Origin: Rhodospirillales bacterium
Lineage (GTDB): Bacteria; Pseudomonadota; Alphaproteobacteria; Rhodospirillales_A; JACZKS01
NCBI GenBank assembly: GCA_018648445.1
Contig: JABGRG010000014.1
Location: 1-51,723, forward strand
DNA length: 51,723 bases
Direction: 5' to 3'
Positions 26,920-35,712 of this stretch are shown piece by piece. The notes beneath the pieces were generated by a model that saw only the letters and a program-made list of their open reading frames with translations, was not told the DNA's origin and made no database searches. A program made the position numbers and the translations under genes. Every line of letters begins with the position of its first letter. Position 1 is the stretch's first letter.

Positions 26920-28473
26920 ATGACCACCAATTCTTTGCTGATGCGCGGACGCTATGTGATCACCGATGCAGCCATTGACGGCTGCGGCCTGATTGAAGAT
27001 GGCGGTGTTCTGATTGAAGGTGAGCGGGTTGTTGAAACCGGCGCGTTTGCCGATCTGTCTGCGAGACACCCTGACGCCCGTGTTATCGGCGACGGAAGCC
27101 AATTGGTGATGCCGGGCATTATTGACGCCCACAGCCACGGTCATGGCATCAGCCGCATCCAGACCGGCGTGTTTTTTGATTATCTGGAAAATATGATCCT
27201 CGATTGGCCATGGCGGGTCGCCCTGCCGCAGGAACTGGCCTGCCCGCTGACCGCCGTGCGCCATTTGCGCATGGGCTTTACCACCGTGCACCATAATGGC
27301 TGGGACAACATGGGAGCCCACGCGCTTGAGCAGGCGCGTGGCGGCATTGCGCGCTACAAGGAAACGGGTATCCGGCTGGCCTTCTCACCGGCGGTGCGCA
27401 ACATCAACCGCTTTGCCTGCGACGAAAAGGAATTCCTGCAATCGTTATCGCCGGATTTACGCGCCATGGCAGAGCCCTTCACCGCCTATGACAGCGAAGT
27501 GGTGGGTAACGAATATATGGAGGTGTTCGAGGCGCTCTATGCCGAACACAATTCGGACCTCCACCGCATTTTCCTGTCGCCAAGCTGGGCGCATGGGGTA
27601 ACGCCCGATCTGTTGCAGCGCATCAAGGCGCGGGCCGATGAACTGGGCGGAATTCCGCTGCATATCCATACCCTGCAAACCCCGCATCAGCGGGCCTATG
27701 GCTTTATGAAGCACGGCAAGTCGCTGCTGGCCTATCTGGACGACCTGGGCCTGGTAGATCGCAACGTCGCCTACGGACACGCGATTTGGATCGATGCGGA
27801 CGACATCGCATTGCTGGCCAAGCGCGACGCCTCGACGACGAACCACCCCAGCTGTAATTTCCATGTGCGCAACGGCATCTCGCCGGTATACGAGTTGCTG
27901 AAGGCGGGCGTAAACGTAGCCTTGGGCGTTGACGACAAGTCCATTAACGACGATGACGATCCGTTCATGGAAATGCGCATGTTGCACAAGGTCCATCGGG
28001 TGCCGGGGTTTGATCTTGAAAACATGCCGCCGCCGAGTGCGCGCGAGGTGATCAAGATGTCGACCCTGAACGGGGCGCGGACACTGGGCTTCGAGGGGCA
28101 GCTGGGTGCCTTGCGGCCCGGCATGTTCGCCGACGCCCTTCTCGTCGATATGAACGAAATGATGAACGACCCGTGGGTGGCGCCCGACATCGACATTCCC
28201 GAACTTGTCATTCACCGGACCAAGGGCGCAGACGTGCGCACGGTCGTCGTCGGCGGGCGCGTGGTGGTCGAGGACCGGCAATTCACCGAATACGATGTGG
28301 ACGCGCTTTTTGCGGAAATCCGGGCCTATTGCGACAAGGGTGTGCCCGAAGCGGTTGCCGCCAACGCGGGCGCCATGAAAGCCCTGATGCCCCATCACCA
28401 GCGCTGGCACAACGCCATGCTGGAGCATCTGGACCTGAGCAAGCCGTTCTATTTGATGAACGGCCAAGGATAG
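26920..28473 (+). CDS. Amidohydrolase-superfamily deaminase/chlorohydrolase-like protein
   Basis: The ATG at 26920 follows GGAGGAGAAG, giving 517 residues. Metal-dependent hydrolase landmarks are IDAHSHGHG, HIHTLQTPH, YGHAIWID, NHPSCNFHVRNG and GVDDKSINDDDD, followed by the small C-terminal beta domain. The layout is that of the TRZ/ATZ, SAH/MTA deaminase and guanine deaminase group, acting on an amino-heterocycle or related C-N bond. It is divergent from the binding-protein/kinase/regulator trio, with a 127-bp shared upstream region. A shared regulon is possible but not shown. A strong terminator follows. Confidence 0.8.
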   Translation: MTTNSLLMRGRYVITDAAIDGCGLIEDGGVLIEGERVVETGAFADLSARHPDARVIGDGSQLVMPGIIDAHSHGHGISRIQTGVFFDYLENMILDWPWRVALPQELACPLTAVRHLRMGFTTVHHNGWDNMGAHALEQARGGIARYKETGIRLAFSPAVRNINRFACDEKEFLQSLSPDLRAMAEPFTAYDSEVVGNEYMEVFEALYAEHNSDLHRIFLSPSWAHGVTPDLLQRIKARADELGGIPLHIHTLQTPHQRAYGFMKHGKSLLAYLDDLGLVDRNVAYGHAIWIDADDIALLAKRDASTTNHPSCNFHVRNGISPVYELLKAGVNVALGVDDKSINDDDDPFMEMRMLHKVHRVPGFDLENMPPPSAREVIKMSTLNGARTLGFEGQLGALRPGMFADALLVDMNEMMNDPWVAPDIDIPELVIHRTKGADVRTVVVGGRVVVEDRQFTEYDVDALFAEIRAYCDKGVPEAVAANAGAMKALMPHHQRWHNAMLEHLDLSKPFYLMNGQG

Positions 28474-28484
28474 CGGCCAACCAA

Positions 28485-28511
28485 AAACCGCCGGGGAATA
28501 CCCGGCGGTTT
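28485..28511. terminator. Bidirectional intrinsic terminator
   Basis: AAACCGCCGGG (28485-28495) pairs perfectly with CCCGGCGGTTT (28501-28511) around the loop GAATA. It lies between the convergent amidohydrolase and sdhB genes and can serve both, although the T tracts are short. Confidence 0.85.
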
Positions 28512-28535
28512 CGGTGTTTCAGGAAGTCGCCTCGA

Positions 28536-29336
28536 TTATTCGCGGCCGACCATCATTTGTTTCAATTCTGCGATGGCCTTGGCCGGGTTGAGGTTCTTGG
28601 GGCACGTCACCGTGCAGTTCATGATGGTGTGGCAGCGGAACAGGCGCATTTCGTCTTCAAGTTCGTTCAGACGGTCGCCGGTCGCTTCATCGCGCGAATC
28701 CTTGACCCAGCGCATGGCCTGCATCAGCGTGGCCGGCCCCAGATAGCCGCGCTGACCGTTCCACCAGTAGCTGGGGCAACTGGTCGAACAGCAGAAGCAC
28801 AGCACGCAATCCCACATGCCGTCCAGTTCCTTGCGCTCTTCGGGGCTTTGCAGGCGTTCGGCGTTGGGCGGCGCGGGGGTGTCGGACTTGAGCCACGGCT
28901 CGATGGATTCGTATTGCGCGAAGGCGTGGTTCAGGTCGACCACCAGATCCTTGACCACCGCCATATGGGGCAGCGGATAGATGGTGACGTCGCCGGAAAT
29001 TTCTTCAATCGCCTTGATGCAGGCCAGCGTGTTGGTGCCCGCCACGTTCATGGAGCACGATCCGCAGATGCCTTCACGGCACGAACGCCGGAACGTCAGC
29101 GTCGCGTCCACCTCGTCCTTGATCTTGATCAGCGCGTCCAGGATCATCGGGCCGCAATCGTCGAGATCAATTTCGTAAGTATCCATGCGCGGGTTTTCGT
29201 CCGTGTCCGGGTCCCACCGATAGATGTGGAAATCACGGACCCGCTTGGCCCCTTCCGGAGCCTTGAAGGTTTTGCCTTTGCCAATTTTCGAATTGGCGGG
29301 AAGGAAAAACTTCGCGAGCGGCATTAAAGGAAGCAT
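28536..29336 (-). CDS. sdhB: Succinate dehydrogenase iron-sulfur subunit
   Basis: The start is taken at 29336, 16 nt after the sdhA stop (266 residues; a longer open frame would run into sdhA). It has the plant-type [2Fe-2S] motif [15 protein letters not shown] and then [16 protein letters not shown] and [17 protein letters not shown], which bind the [4Fe-4S] and [3Fe-4S] clusters. It passes electrons from the flavoprotein to ubiquinone in complex II. It is the last gene of the operon, in the usual alphaproteobacterial C-D-A-B order. Confidence 0.97.
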   Translation of the reverse strand: MLPLMPLAKFFLPANSKIGKGKTFKAPEGAKRVRDFHIYRWDPDTDENPRMDTYEIDLDDCGPMILDALIKIKDEVDATLTFRRSCREGICGSCSMNVAGTNTLACIKAIEEISGDVTIYPLPHMAVVKDLVVDLNHAFAQYESIEPWLKSDTPAPPNAERLQSPEERKELDGMWDCVLCFCCSTSCPSYWWNGQRGYLGPATLMQAMRWVKDSRDEATGDRLNELEDEMRLFRCHTIMNCTVTCPKNLNPAKAIAELKQMMVGRE

Positions 29337-29352
29337 GGTCCCGACCTTTCGA

Positions 29353-31140
29353 CTAGTAAACTCGTTCCTGCGGTTCGATGTAGTCCACATCGTCCGACAG
29401 CGGTTTGGTGTGCACGGGCCGGTAATCGATATCGTATCCGCCCTTGGCATTGAGTGTGGCCAGCGTGTGCTTCATCCACACCTCATCGTCGCGCTTGGGG
29501 AAATCCTCGCGCGCGTGTGCGCCCCGGCTTTCCTCGCGCTCTCCCGCGCACTGCATGATCGCCTTGGCACTGACCATCAGGTTTTCCAGCTCCAACGCTT
29601 CCATCAGATCGGTGTTCCAGATCATGGACCGGTCGGCCAGCTTGATGTCGGCCAGCGTGGCGTCCACTTCGCCTATCTTCTGCAAGCCTTCCGCCAGCAC
29701 TTCCTTGGTACGGAAAACGGAAGCGTTGTCCTGCATGGTGCGCTGCATGTTCAGGCGAATTTCGCTGGTGGCCAACGACCCGTCGGCATTGCGCAGGCGA
29801 TCCAGCCGGGCCAGTGCGGCATCCGACGAGTCGGCGGGCAAGGGTTCTTGCTTGGCCCCCGGCGTCAGGATTTCGGCCGCCTGCAATGCGGCGGCACGGC
29901 CGAAGACGACCAGATCGGTCAGCGAATTGGTGCCCAGACGGTTGGCCCCGTGCACCGACGCGCAGGCCGCCTCGCCCACGGCCATCAGGCCGGGAACCAC
30001 GGCGTCCGGATCGTCAGGCGTCGGGCGCAGGGCTTCGGCCTTATGGTTGGTGGGAATGCCGCCCATGTTGTAGTGGCAGGTCGGCAATACGGGGATGGGG
30101 TCCTTGGTGGCGTCGATGCCGGCGAAAATCATCGCCGTTTCGACAATGCCGGGCAGTTTCTCGTGCAACGCCTCGGCGCCCAGATGCTCCACATGAAGCA
30201 TCATGTAGTCTTTGAGCGGCCCGCAACCGCGTCCTTCACGCATTTCGATGACCATGGCCCGCGAAACCACGTCGCGTGAGGCCAGATCCAGCGTATTGGG
30301 CGCGTACTTCTCCATGAAGCGTTCGCCCTCGGAATTGGTCAGGTATCCGCCTTCGCCACGGCAGGCTTCGGTAATCAGGCAGCCCGCGCCGTAAATGCCG
30401 GTCGGATGGAATTGCACGAATTCCATGTCCTGCAACGGCAGGCCCGCGCGCGCCGTCATGGCCGCGCCGTCGCCGGTGCAGATATGGGCCAGCGTACTGG
30501 AGAAGAAGACCCGCCCGCCGCCGCCGGTGGCCAGAACAACCATCTGCGCCTGAAAGCGATGAATCGTTCCGTCTTCAAGGCACCAAGCGGTCAGTCCCTT
30601 GCACGAACCATCATCGCCCATGATCAGGTCGATGGCGAAATACTCGTTAAAGAAGACCGTTTGGTGCTTGAGGCACTGCTGGTAAAGGGTGTGCAGCATG
30701 GCGTGGCCGGTGCGGTCGGCGGCGGCGCAACTGCGCGGCACCGGGGCTTCGCCGAAATTGCTGGTGTGGCCGCCGAAGGGGCGCTGATACATCTTGCCGT
30801 CTTCGCGGCGCGAGAACGGCAGGCCGAAATGCTCCAGCTCGTAAATGGCTGGAATGGCGTTGCGGCACAAATATTCGATGGCGTCCTGATCGCCCAGCCA
30901 GTCCGACCCCTTGACGGTGTCATACATATGCCAGCGCCAGTCGTCCTCGGTCTGATTGCCGATGGCCGCACCTATGCCGCCCTGGGCGGCGATGGTGTGG
31001 CTGCGGGTGGGGTAGACCTTGGAAACGCAGGCGGTGGAGAAACCAGCCGCCGACATGCCCAGCGCCGCGCGTAGTCCAGCGCCACCGGCACCGACAACGA
31101 CGACATCGTAAACGTGATCGGTAATCTCGTATGCGGGCAT
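29353..31140 (-). CDS. sdhA: Succinate dehydrogenase flavoprotein subunit
   Basis: 595 residues, the normal family length. The Rossmann motif [16 protein letters not shown] is near residue 13. The covalent-FAD His48 lies in [11 protein letters not shown]. The substrate-site segments [19 protein letters not shown] and [18 protein letters not shown] are present. It oxidises succinate to fumarate in the TCA cycle and docks on SdhB. It starts six nt after sdhD. Confidence 0.98.
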   Translation of the reverse strand: MPAYEITDHVYDVVVVGAGGAGLRAALGMSAAGFSTACVSKVYPTRSHTIAAQGGIGAAIGNQTEDDWRWHMYDTVKGSDWLGDQDAIEYLCRNAIPAIYELEHFGLPFSRREDGKMYQRPFGGHTSNFGEAPVPRSCAAADRTGHAMLHTLYQQCLKHQTVFFNEYFAIDLIMGDDGSCKGLTAWCLEDGTIHRFQAQMVVLATGGGGRVFFSSTLAHICTGDGAAMTARAGLPLQDMEFVQFHPTGIYGAGCLITEACRGEGGYLTNSEGERFMEKYAPNTLDLASRDVVSRAMVIEMREGRGCGPLKDYMMLHVEHLGAEALHEKLPGIVETAMIFAGIDATKDPIPVLPTCHYNMGGIPTNHKAEALRPTPDDPDAVVPGLMAVGEAACASVHGANRLGTNSLTDLVVFGRAAALQAAEILTPGAKQEPLPADSSDAALARLDRLRNADGSLATSEIRLNMQRTMQDNASVFRTKEVLAEGLQKIGEVDATLADIKLADRSMIWNTDLMEALELENLMVSAKAIMQCAGEREESRGAHAREDFPKRDDEVWMKHTLATLNAKGGYDIDYRPVHTKPLSDDVDYIEPQERVY

Positions 31141-31146
31141 CGGGCG

Positions 31147-31560
31147 TTAACCTCCCAGGCCGATCTTGAGGATCGACACCGTCGAAAAGGTGCCGCACAG
31201 GATGCAGGCGAACTTAAGAACGATAAGCCCGCCGGTCTTTGCGGCTTCGTGGTGGACATAATCTTCGATAACGACGCCGACAGCGATCCAGGCATGCCAG
31301 AAAAAGAAGAAGGCGAGCAGGATCATCAGGGTCATGTTGCCGGGCATCGACATCCAGACCTTGAGCGCCGCGTGGTCGGCGCCAACGCCGGTGACCAGCG
31401 AAACGATGGCCCACAAGGTCAGCGGAACCAGGGCCAGAGCGGTCAGCCGTTCCCAATACCAGTGTTCGGTGCCCCGGCCGGTGGAGCCCAGGCCGCGGGC
31501 ATGGCCCAGCGCCGAGCGTTTGGAGCCGGGCTTGAGGCCGTATGCGCTACGGAACGTCAT
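31147..31560 (-). CDS. sdhD: Succinate dehydrogenase membrane anchor subunit
   Basis: 137 residues with three predicted membrane helices, including LTALALVPLTLWAIVSLV and MTLMILLAFFFFWHAWIAVG. GSTGRGTEHWYWERLTA and HAWIAVGVVIEDYVH are typical of SdhD, the latter holding the region of a heme/quinone-site His. It anchors complex II. Its start overlaps the sdhC stop by four bases. Confidence 0.93.
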   Translation of the reverse strand: MTFRSAYGLKPGSKRSALGHARGLGSTGRGTEHWYWERLTALALVPLTLWAIVSLVTGVGADHAALKVWMSMPGNMTLMILLAFFFFWHAWIAVGVVIEDYVHHEAAKTGGLIVLKFACILCGTFSTVSILKIGLGG

Positions 31561-31955
31561 GACGCACCTCCCAGCTTGGCGAAGATGAAGATCCAGGTCA
31601 GAACCGTCAGTCCGGCGGTCGAGGCAAGAACCAGGATGCCGCCGATATTGACCTGATGGATCTCGAACCCGTACCCGATGTCCCAGATAAGATGCCGGAC
31701 CCCATTACACAGATGAAAATACATGGCGGCTGAAAAACCGAACAGGCACAGATAACCGAACCAGGTGGTCAGAAACCATTGCGCCGTCGCGTAAGTTTCC
31801 GGACCATATGCCGCCGCCCCCAGCCAGTAGACGAAAAACCCAAGGCCGACCGCCAGGCCGCCGCCGCTGATGCGCTGCATCACCGAAACGACCGAACTGA
31901 TCTGACCTTTGTAAACGGAAAGGTGGGGGGAAAGCGGCCTCTTTCTTGTCGTCAT
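31557..31955 (-). CDS. sdhC: Succinate dehydrogenase cytochrome b556 subunit
   Basis: 132 residues, three transmembrane helices. The N-terminal RPLSPHLSVYK is characteristic. The family signature H-x3-G-x-R-H-x2-W-D appears as HLCNGVRHLIWD (His81, His88), the heme b region. It is the first gene of the sdh operon. Two copies of a 16-bp sequence lie immediately upstream. Confidence 0.95.
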   Translation of the reverse strand: MTTRKRPLSPHLSVYKGQISSVVSVMQRISGGGLAVGLGFFVYWLGAAAYGPETYATAQWFLTTWFGYLCLFGFSAAMYFHLCNGVRHLIWDIGYGFEIHQVNIGGILVLASTAGLTVLTWIFIFAKLGGAS

Positions 31956-31964
31956 GGGCGGTTG

Positions 31965-31996
31965 CTCCCGATTATTGGCGCTCCCGATTATTGGCG
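31965..31996. repeat. Tandem 16-bp duplication in the sdhC leader
   Basis: CTCCCGATTATTGGCG occurs twice back to back (31965-31980 and 31981-31996), directly upstream of sdhC. On the minus strand each copy carries GGGAG. The copy next to the gene supplies the probable ribosome site about 10 nt before the ATG. Confidence 0.85.
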
Positions 31997-32109
31997 CGCC
32001 AGGCCGTCTGGATATTTGCGAGTTCCAGTCATTTAAACCCGGGCGGAACCCAAGTCAATGATCCCTCATGCGCGCGCGCGAATAAGGGTAAGTAATGATT
32101 AATTTTGCG

Positions 32110-32135
32110 TCCTGCGGGCTTCAAAGGCCGCAGGA
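32110..32135. other. Inverted repeat in the sdhC/RNA-array intergenic region
   Basis: TCCTGCGG (32110-32117) pairs with CCGCAGGA (32128-32135), and CTT/AAG can pair inside the loop. No T run follows on either strand, so a terminator is unlikely. The role is unknown. Confidence 0.5.
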
Positions 32136-32136
32136 T

Positions 32137-32263
32137 GAATCGTGGAGGTCACATAGCGCGTTGTTTATAAACGATTTTAATTTGTGCTGTGAATTATTTA
32201 GTGGATAACTTGTGGGCCGAATGTGAGAATCTTGAAATTTTATGCACAGAAAAGTTGAGATTC
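32137..32263. promoter_or_regulatory. AT-rich patch with DnaA-box-like and GANTC sites
   Basis: The patch contains a perfect DnaA-box consensus TTATGCACA (32240-32248), an 8-of-9 inverse copy AGTGGATAA (32200-32208), and three GANTC sites (32137, 32227, 32259), all in sequence more AT-rich than the surroundings. This could be a DnaA/CcrM-responsive promoter or an origin-like element. No dnaA, hemE, parAB or other origin marker gene is near, and two boxes is few for an origin. Confidence 0.35.
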
Positions 32264-32294
32264 TGGAAAACTTGTTATTGCTGAGGCCCTGACA

Positions 32295-32323
32295 TTGACA
32301 GATTATAACTCCTGCATGTGAAA
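32295..32323 (+). promoter_or_regulatory. Possible promoter upstream of the structured RNA array
   Basis: A perfect -35 hexamer TTGACA lies at 32295-32300, about 100 nt before the first hairpin of the array and on the strand favoured by the RNA structure. No convincing -10 hexamer is found 16-18 nt later, so the call is weak. Confidence 0.3.
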
Positions 32324-32547
32324 GCGTCACTGTAACGAGTTCTTGTTTTTGAGAGGTTTGTCTTTCGGGATTTTCCTTTTGGATTTAGGGGCAAGTTGCA
32401 GTCCCAAGGCGGAAATGATGTTTCGGCATCATGAAAACCGAGGGCCCTTGGGGGAACTATTGTTTCGGCAATAGCGAAACCAGGGGGGTAATCGGGGAGG
32501 CTGGTTCAAACTTCGGTTTGAATTTTGTGGAACCGGTTGCCGGTGGA

Positions 32548-32764
32548 AAGCTTCGTCTCGTGGAAGGGGCGAGCCTTTTGCGGAAGGAAATGATTTCACT
32601 TCGGTGAAGCCAGGGAATTTCGTGAAGCGGGGGTCCGTTAAAACGGTTTCGATCGTTATAACCGGGGTTCCGTCGGAATTAAAAGAACGGGCCGTTCGCG
32701 GTTCGGGGCGTTGGTTCCAGGGGGTCGTTCCGAAAACAAGACATTATGGGGTCTTTCGCCAGAA
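32548..32764 (+). repeat. Structured RNA array, module A
   Basis: 217 nt. H1: TCGTCTC/GGGGCGA. H2 outer: TTTTGCGGAA/TTTCGTGAAG (32576-32585 with 32618-32627). H2 inner: TTTCAC-TTCG-GTGAAG. H3: GTTAAAACGG-TTTCGA-TCGTTATAAC. H4: GGTTCC-GTC-GGAATT. H5: GGGCCG-TTCG-CGGTTC. It ends with the shared joint motif ACATTATGGGGTCTTTCGCC. Confidence 0.85.
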
Positions 32765-32981
32765 AAGCCTCGTCTCGTGATTGAGGCGAACCTTTTACGG
32801 AAGGAAATGATTTCACTTCGGTGAAGCCAGGGAATTTCGTAAAGCGGGAGGTCTGCCGATCAGCTTAGGCTGTTTCGATTGAGGTTCCGCCGGTATCAAA
32901 AGAAAGAACCGTTCGCGGTTCAGGGCGTTGGTTCCAGGGGTTCGTTTAGAACGCAAGGCATTATGGGGTTTTTCGCCAGAG
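32765..32981 (+). repeat. Structured RNA array, module B
   Basis: 217 nt. H1: TCGTCTC/GAGGCGA (32770-32776 with 32783-32789). H2 outer: TTTACGGAA/TTTCGTAAA (32794-32802 with 32835-32843). H2 inner: TTTCAC-TTCG-GTGAAG. H5: GAACCG-TTCG-CGGTTC (32906-32921), followed by GTTC-GTTTA-GAAC. The H3 region is the most divergent of the four modules. Joint motif GCATTATGGGGTTTTTCGCC. Confidence 0.85.
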
Positions 32982-33214
32982 AAGCTTCGTTTGATGAACG
33001 AAGCGGACCTTTTACGGGATGAGTTGGTTTTACTTCGGTAAGATTAGCTGGTTTCGTAAAGCGGAGGCCCATCAAACCGGTTTCGGCCGTTTCGATGAGA
33101 GCGCCGCAGGGATCAAGGGACGGGGCCGTTCGCGGTTTCCCTCCTTGCCTCCCAGGGGTTCACGCCCCATGGGTTCGCCAAGAACATCAGACATTATGGA
33201 GTTTCTCGCCAGAA
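32982..33214 (+). repeat. Structured RNA array, module C
   Basis: 233 nt. H1 is rewritten but still pairs: GCTTCGTT-TGATG-AACGAAGC (32984-33004). H2 outer: TTTACGGGA/TTTCGTAAA. H2 inner: TTTTAC-TTCG-GTAAGA, in which a C-G pair of modules A and B becomes U-A. H3: CGG-TTTCGG-CCG with flanking CATC/GATG. H5: GGGCCG-TTCG-CGGTTT. Then GTTC-GCCAA-GAAC. Joint motif ACATTATGGAGTTTCTCGCC. Confidence 0.85.
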
Positions 33215-33455
33215 AAGCTTCGTCTCGGAACAGAGGCGAACCTTTTACGAAGGAAAGTTAAATTCACTTCGGTGGAATTGACGGAACTTCGTGGAGCGGA
33301 GGCCCGTCAAAGCGGTTTCGACCGTTGAGGCGAGAGCGTCGCCGGAATCGGAAGAACGAGCCGTTCGCGGTTCAGGGCATCGGTTCCAGGGTTCAAACCC
33401 TCGGGTTAGAACTCTCGTGGTTCGTTTCGAAGCCAAGGCATTAAGAAGTTTTTCG
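33215..33455 (+). repeat. Structured RNA array, module D
   Basis: About 241 nt. H1: TCGTCTC/GAGGCGA. H2 outer: TTTACGAAG/CTTCGTGGA (33244-33252 with 33287-33295), a compensated version of ACGGAA/TTTCGT. H2 inner: TTCAC-TTCG-GTGGA, extendable across one mismatch to GTTAA/TTGAC. H3: TCAA/TTGA plus CGG-TTTCGA-CCG. H5: GAGCCG-TTCG-CGGTTC. An extended GTTC-A-AACCC-TC-GGGTT-A-GAAC stem replaces the short one seen in B and C. Confidence 0.82.
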
Positions 33456-33613
33456 TTGTGCGGTTCGCGGAAGAAAGGCCTTCCCCGGAAGGCAATTTGG
33501 AAACGAACCACCACTCTGCTCCCAGGCCGTTCTCTTGCTGGGGGGCGCTTTGGGGAAGAGTGGGTAGCACAGGCACGGCGCTTTCAAGGTGCGAGGGGCC
33601 TCGCCGGCTCCAG

Positions 33614-33690
33614 AAAGGTGTCAGGAGTATCGTTCACGCGATACGTTGCGATGATGTCCCAGGACTCAACGCACCTGACACCTTTTTCTT
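33614..33690 (+). terminator. Branched terminator-like palindrome at the 3' end of the array
   Basis: AAAGGTGTCAGG (33614-33625) pairs perfectly with CCTGACACCTTT (33674-33685). Inside are GTATCG-TTCACG-CGATAC (33627-33644) and GTTG/CAAC, suggesting a three-way junction. The right arm runs into TTTTTCTTTAT, so on the plus strand it could terminate transcription. GGTGTCAG palindromes also resemble dispersed REP-like elements in other bacteria, so a repetitive-element origin is possible. Confidence 0.55.
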
Positions 33691-33813
33691 TATCAGAATC
33701 ACCCCGCCGTAGCAACAACATATTGTGCCAGCCGCAATATTTGGTATGCGCCATGATTTTGCTGTTATATCTGGTGTTAATTTAATTCCATCGAAATTTG
33801 GGAGAGCATTCCA

Positions 33814-34743
33814 ATGCTTTACAGATCTTTTGGAGCGACTGGGTGGCAGGTGTCGGCGATTGGCCTGGGCACCTGGAACATTGGCAATCAATGGGGTGAT
33901 ATCAACGAAACTGACGCGTTTGCAACCATCTGCGCGGCCATCGACGCCGGGATGAACCTGTGCGATACGGCGGATGCATACGGAATCCCTTTCGGCCTGT
34001 CGGAAGAGCGCCTCGGTTGTGCGCTAGCGGGCAAGCGAAACGATGTCTACATCGTCGGCAAGGTGGGAAACTGGGGCCGCCGGTCGGGCCATCCCCTGCC
34101 GATGACGTCGCCTGATCACGTTCGCCTGTGCGCCCATGCATCCTTGTACCGGCTGCGCACGGACTGGATTGACGTTCTGTTGTGCCACGAAAGCGGAATC
34201 GCGGACCCCACCGTCTATCTGGAAGGCTTCGAAGCGCTCAAGCAGGAAGGAAAAATCCGTTGTTACGGGGTTTCGACGGGCCGCCTTGACGTTTTGAAGA
34301 AGTTCAATACGCACGGTGCATGTTCGGTGGTTGAGGTCGATTATTCGTTGCTAAACCGAGCCCCAGAGGCGGAATTCCTGCCCTATTGCGCGGACCACGG
34401 AATCGCCGTTCTGATCCGCGGACCGTTGGCCAAGGGGTTGCTGTCGGGCAATTATTCCGCCGACACGGTGTTCACCGATACGGTTCGCCGCCAGTTCCAT
34501 ACGAATGAGGCGCAAAAGGCGCAGTTCGAGAAGCAAATCGCCGTTGTTGGTAAGCTGAAAGAAAATCTCAAACCCGGCGCCGACATGATCGAAGCGTCAT
34601 TGCAATTTGTCGCCTCGCACCCGGTTCTTCCATGCGTCATCCCCGGCGCCAAATCGCCCCAACAGGCCCAGGCCAATGCACGGGCTGGCGAGACGGCGAT
34701 GAGCGAGCAGGAACGGATGGCGCTGGCGAGCCTGACCGAGTGA
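33814..34743 (+). CDS. Aldo/keto reductase
   Basis: 309 residues with the AKR TIM-barrel pattern: GLGTWNIGNQWG at the N-terminus, MNLCDTADAYGIPFGLSEERLG (catalytic Asp and Tyr), YIVGKVGNWG (Lys), LLCHESG in place of the usual LLH, and IPGAKSPQQAQANA near the cofactor site. It would reduce a carbonyl with NADPH; the substrate is unknown. GGGAGAG precedes the ATG. It lies between the RNA array and sucD, sharing a terminator with sucD. Confidence 0.88.
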   Translation: MLYRSFGATGWQVSAIGLGTWNIGNQWGDINETDAFATICAAIDAGMNLCDTADAYGIPFGLSEERLGCALAGKRNDVYIVGKVGNWGRRSGHPLPMTSPDHVRLCAHASLYRLRTDWIDVLLCHESGIADPTVYLEGFEALKQEGKIRCYGVSTGRLDVLKKFNTHGACSVVEVDYSLLNRAPEAEFLPYCADHGIAVLIRGPLAKGLLSGNYSADTVFTDTVRRQFHTNEAQKAQFEKQIAVVGKLKENLKPGADMIEASLQFVASHPVLPCVIPGAKSPQQAQANARAGETAMSEQERMALASLTE

Positions 34744-34765
34744 GCCTTCGAGCTCCGACCAGAGT

Positions 34766-34810
34766 AAAACAAAGGGCGCAAGAGATGTCATCCCCCGCGC
34801 CCCTGTTTTT
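34766..34810. terminator. Bidirectional terminator between the aldo/keto reductase and sucD
   Basis: GGGCGC (34774-34779) pairs with GCGCCC (34797-34802). Outside it AAAACA can pair with TGTTTT across a small internal loop. T-rich or A-rich flanks on both sides (TGTTTTTGTC; AAAACA) fit use from either strand by the two convergent genes. Confidence 0.7.
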
Positions 34811-34836
34811 GTCAGGCTGTCCGCTGGTGTGCGGAT

Positions 34837-35711
<875 letters not shown>

Positions 35712-35712
<1 letters not shown>

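Larger units (their letters stand above)
32403..33690 (+). ncRNA. Candidate large structured RNA built from four tandem modules
   Basis: I do not recognise this as a known RNA family. A 5' domain (32403-32544) has CCCAAGG/CCTTGGG enclosing ATGATG-TTTCGG-CATCAT, then CTATTG-TTTCGG-CAATAG, TTCAAAC-TTCG-GTTTGAA and ACCGG-TTG-CCGGT. Four repeat modules follow (32548-33455). The 3' part has a perfect 10-bp long-range helix (33419-33428 with 33500-33509), CCACTCT/AGAGTGG (33511-33517 with 33557-33563) and a terminator-like element. Almost all hairpins carry UUCG loops on the plus strand. Helices that vary between modules keep pairing through compensatory or G.U changes, which would be A.C mismatches in a minus-strand RNA, so transcription is inferred to be plus. 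No ORF here looks real. The ends are estimates. Confidence 0.65.

Noticed and set aside
32548..33455. CRISPR array
   Set aside because: Units are over 200 nt and diverged throughout, without short exact repeats, unique spacers or cas genes.
33291..33785. 164-residue plus-strand open frame (and shorter frames at 33019-33328 and 33245-33514)
   Set aside because: They fall inside the repeat RNA array, do not persist across the four modules, have no ribosome site and look random. The helices explain the sequence better.
32040..33810. rRNA or tRNA remnants, or a GOLLD/ROOL-type RNA
   Set aside because: No rRNA or tRNA motif was found. The modular UUCG-hairpin plan does not match what I know of those families, although without a search this is not final.
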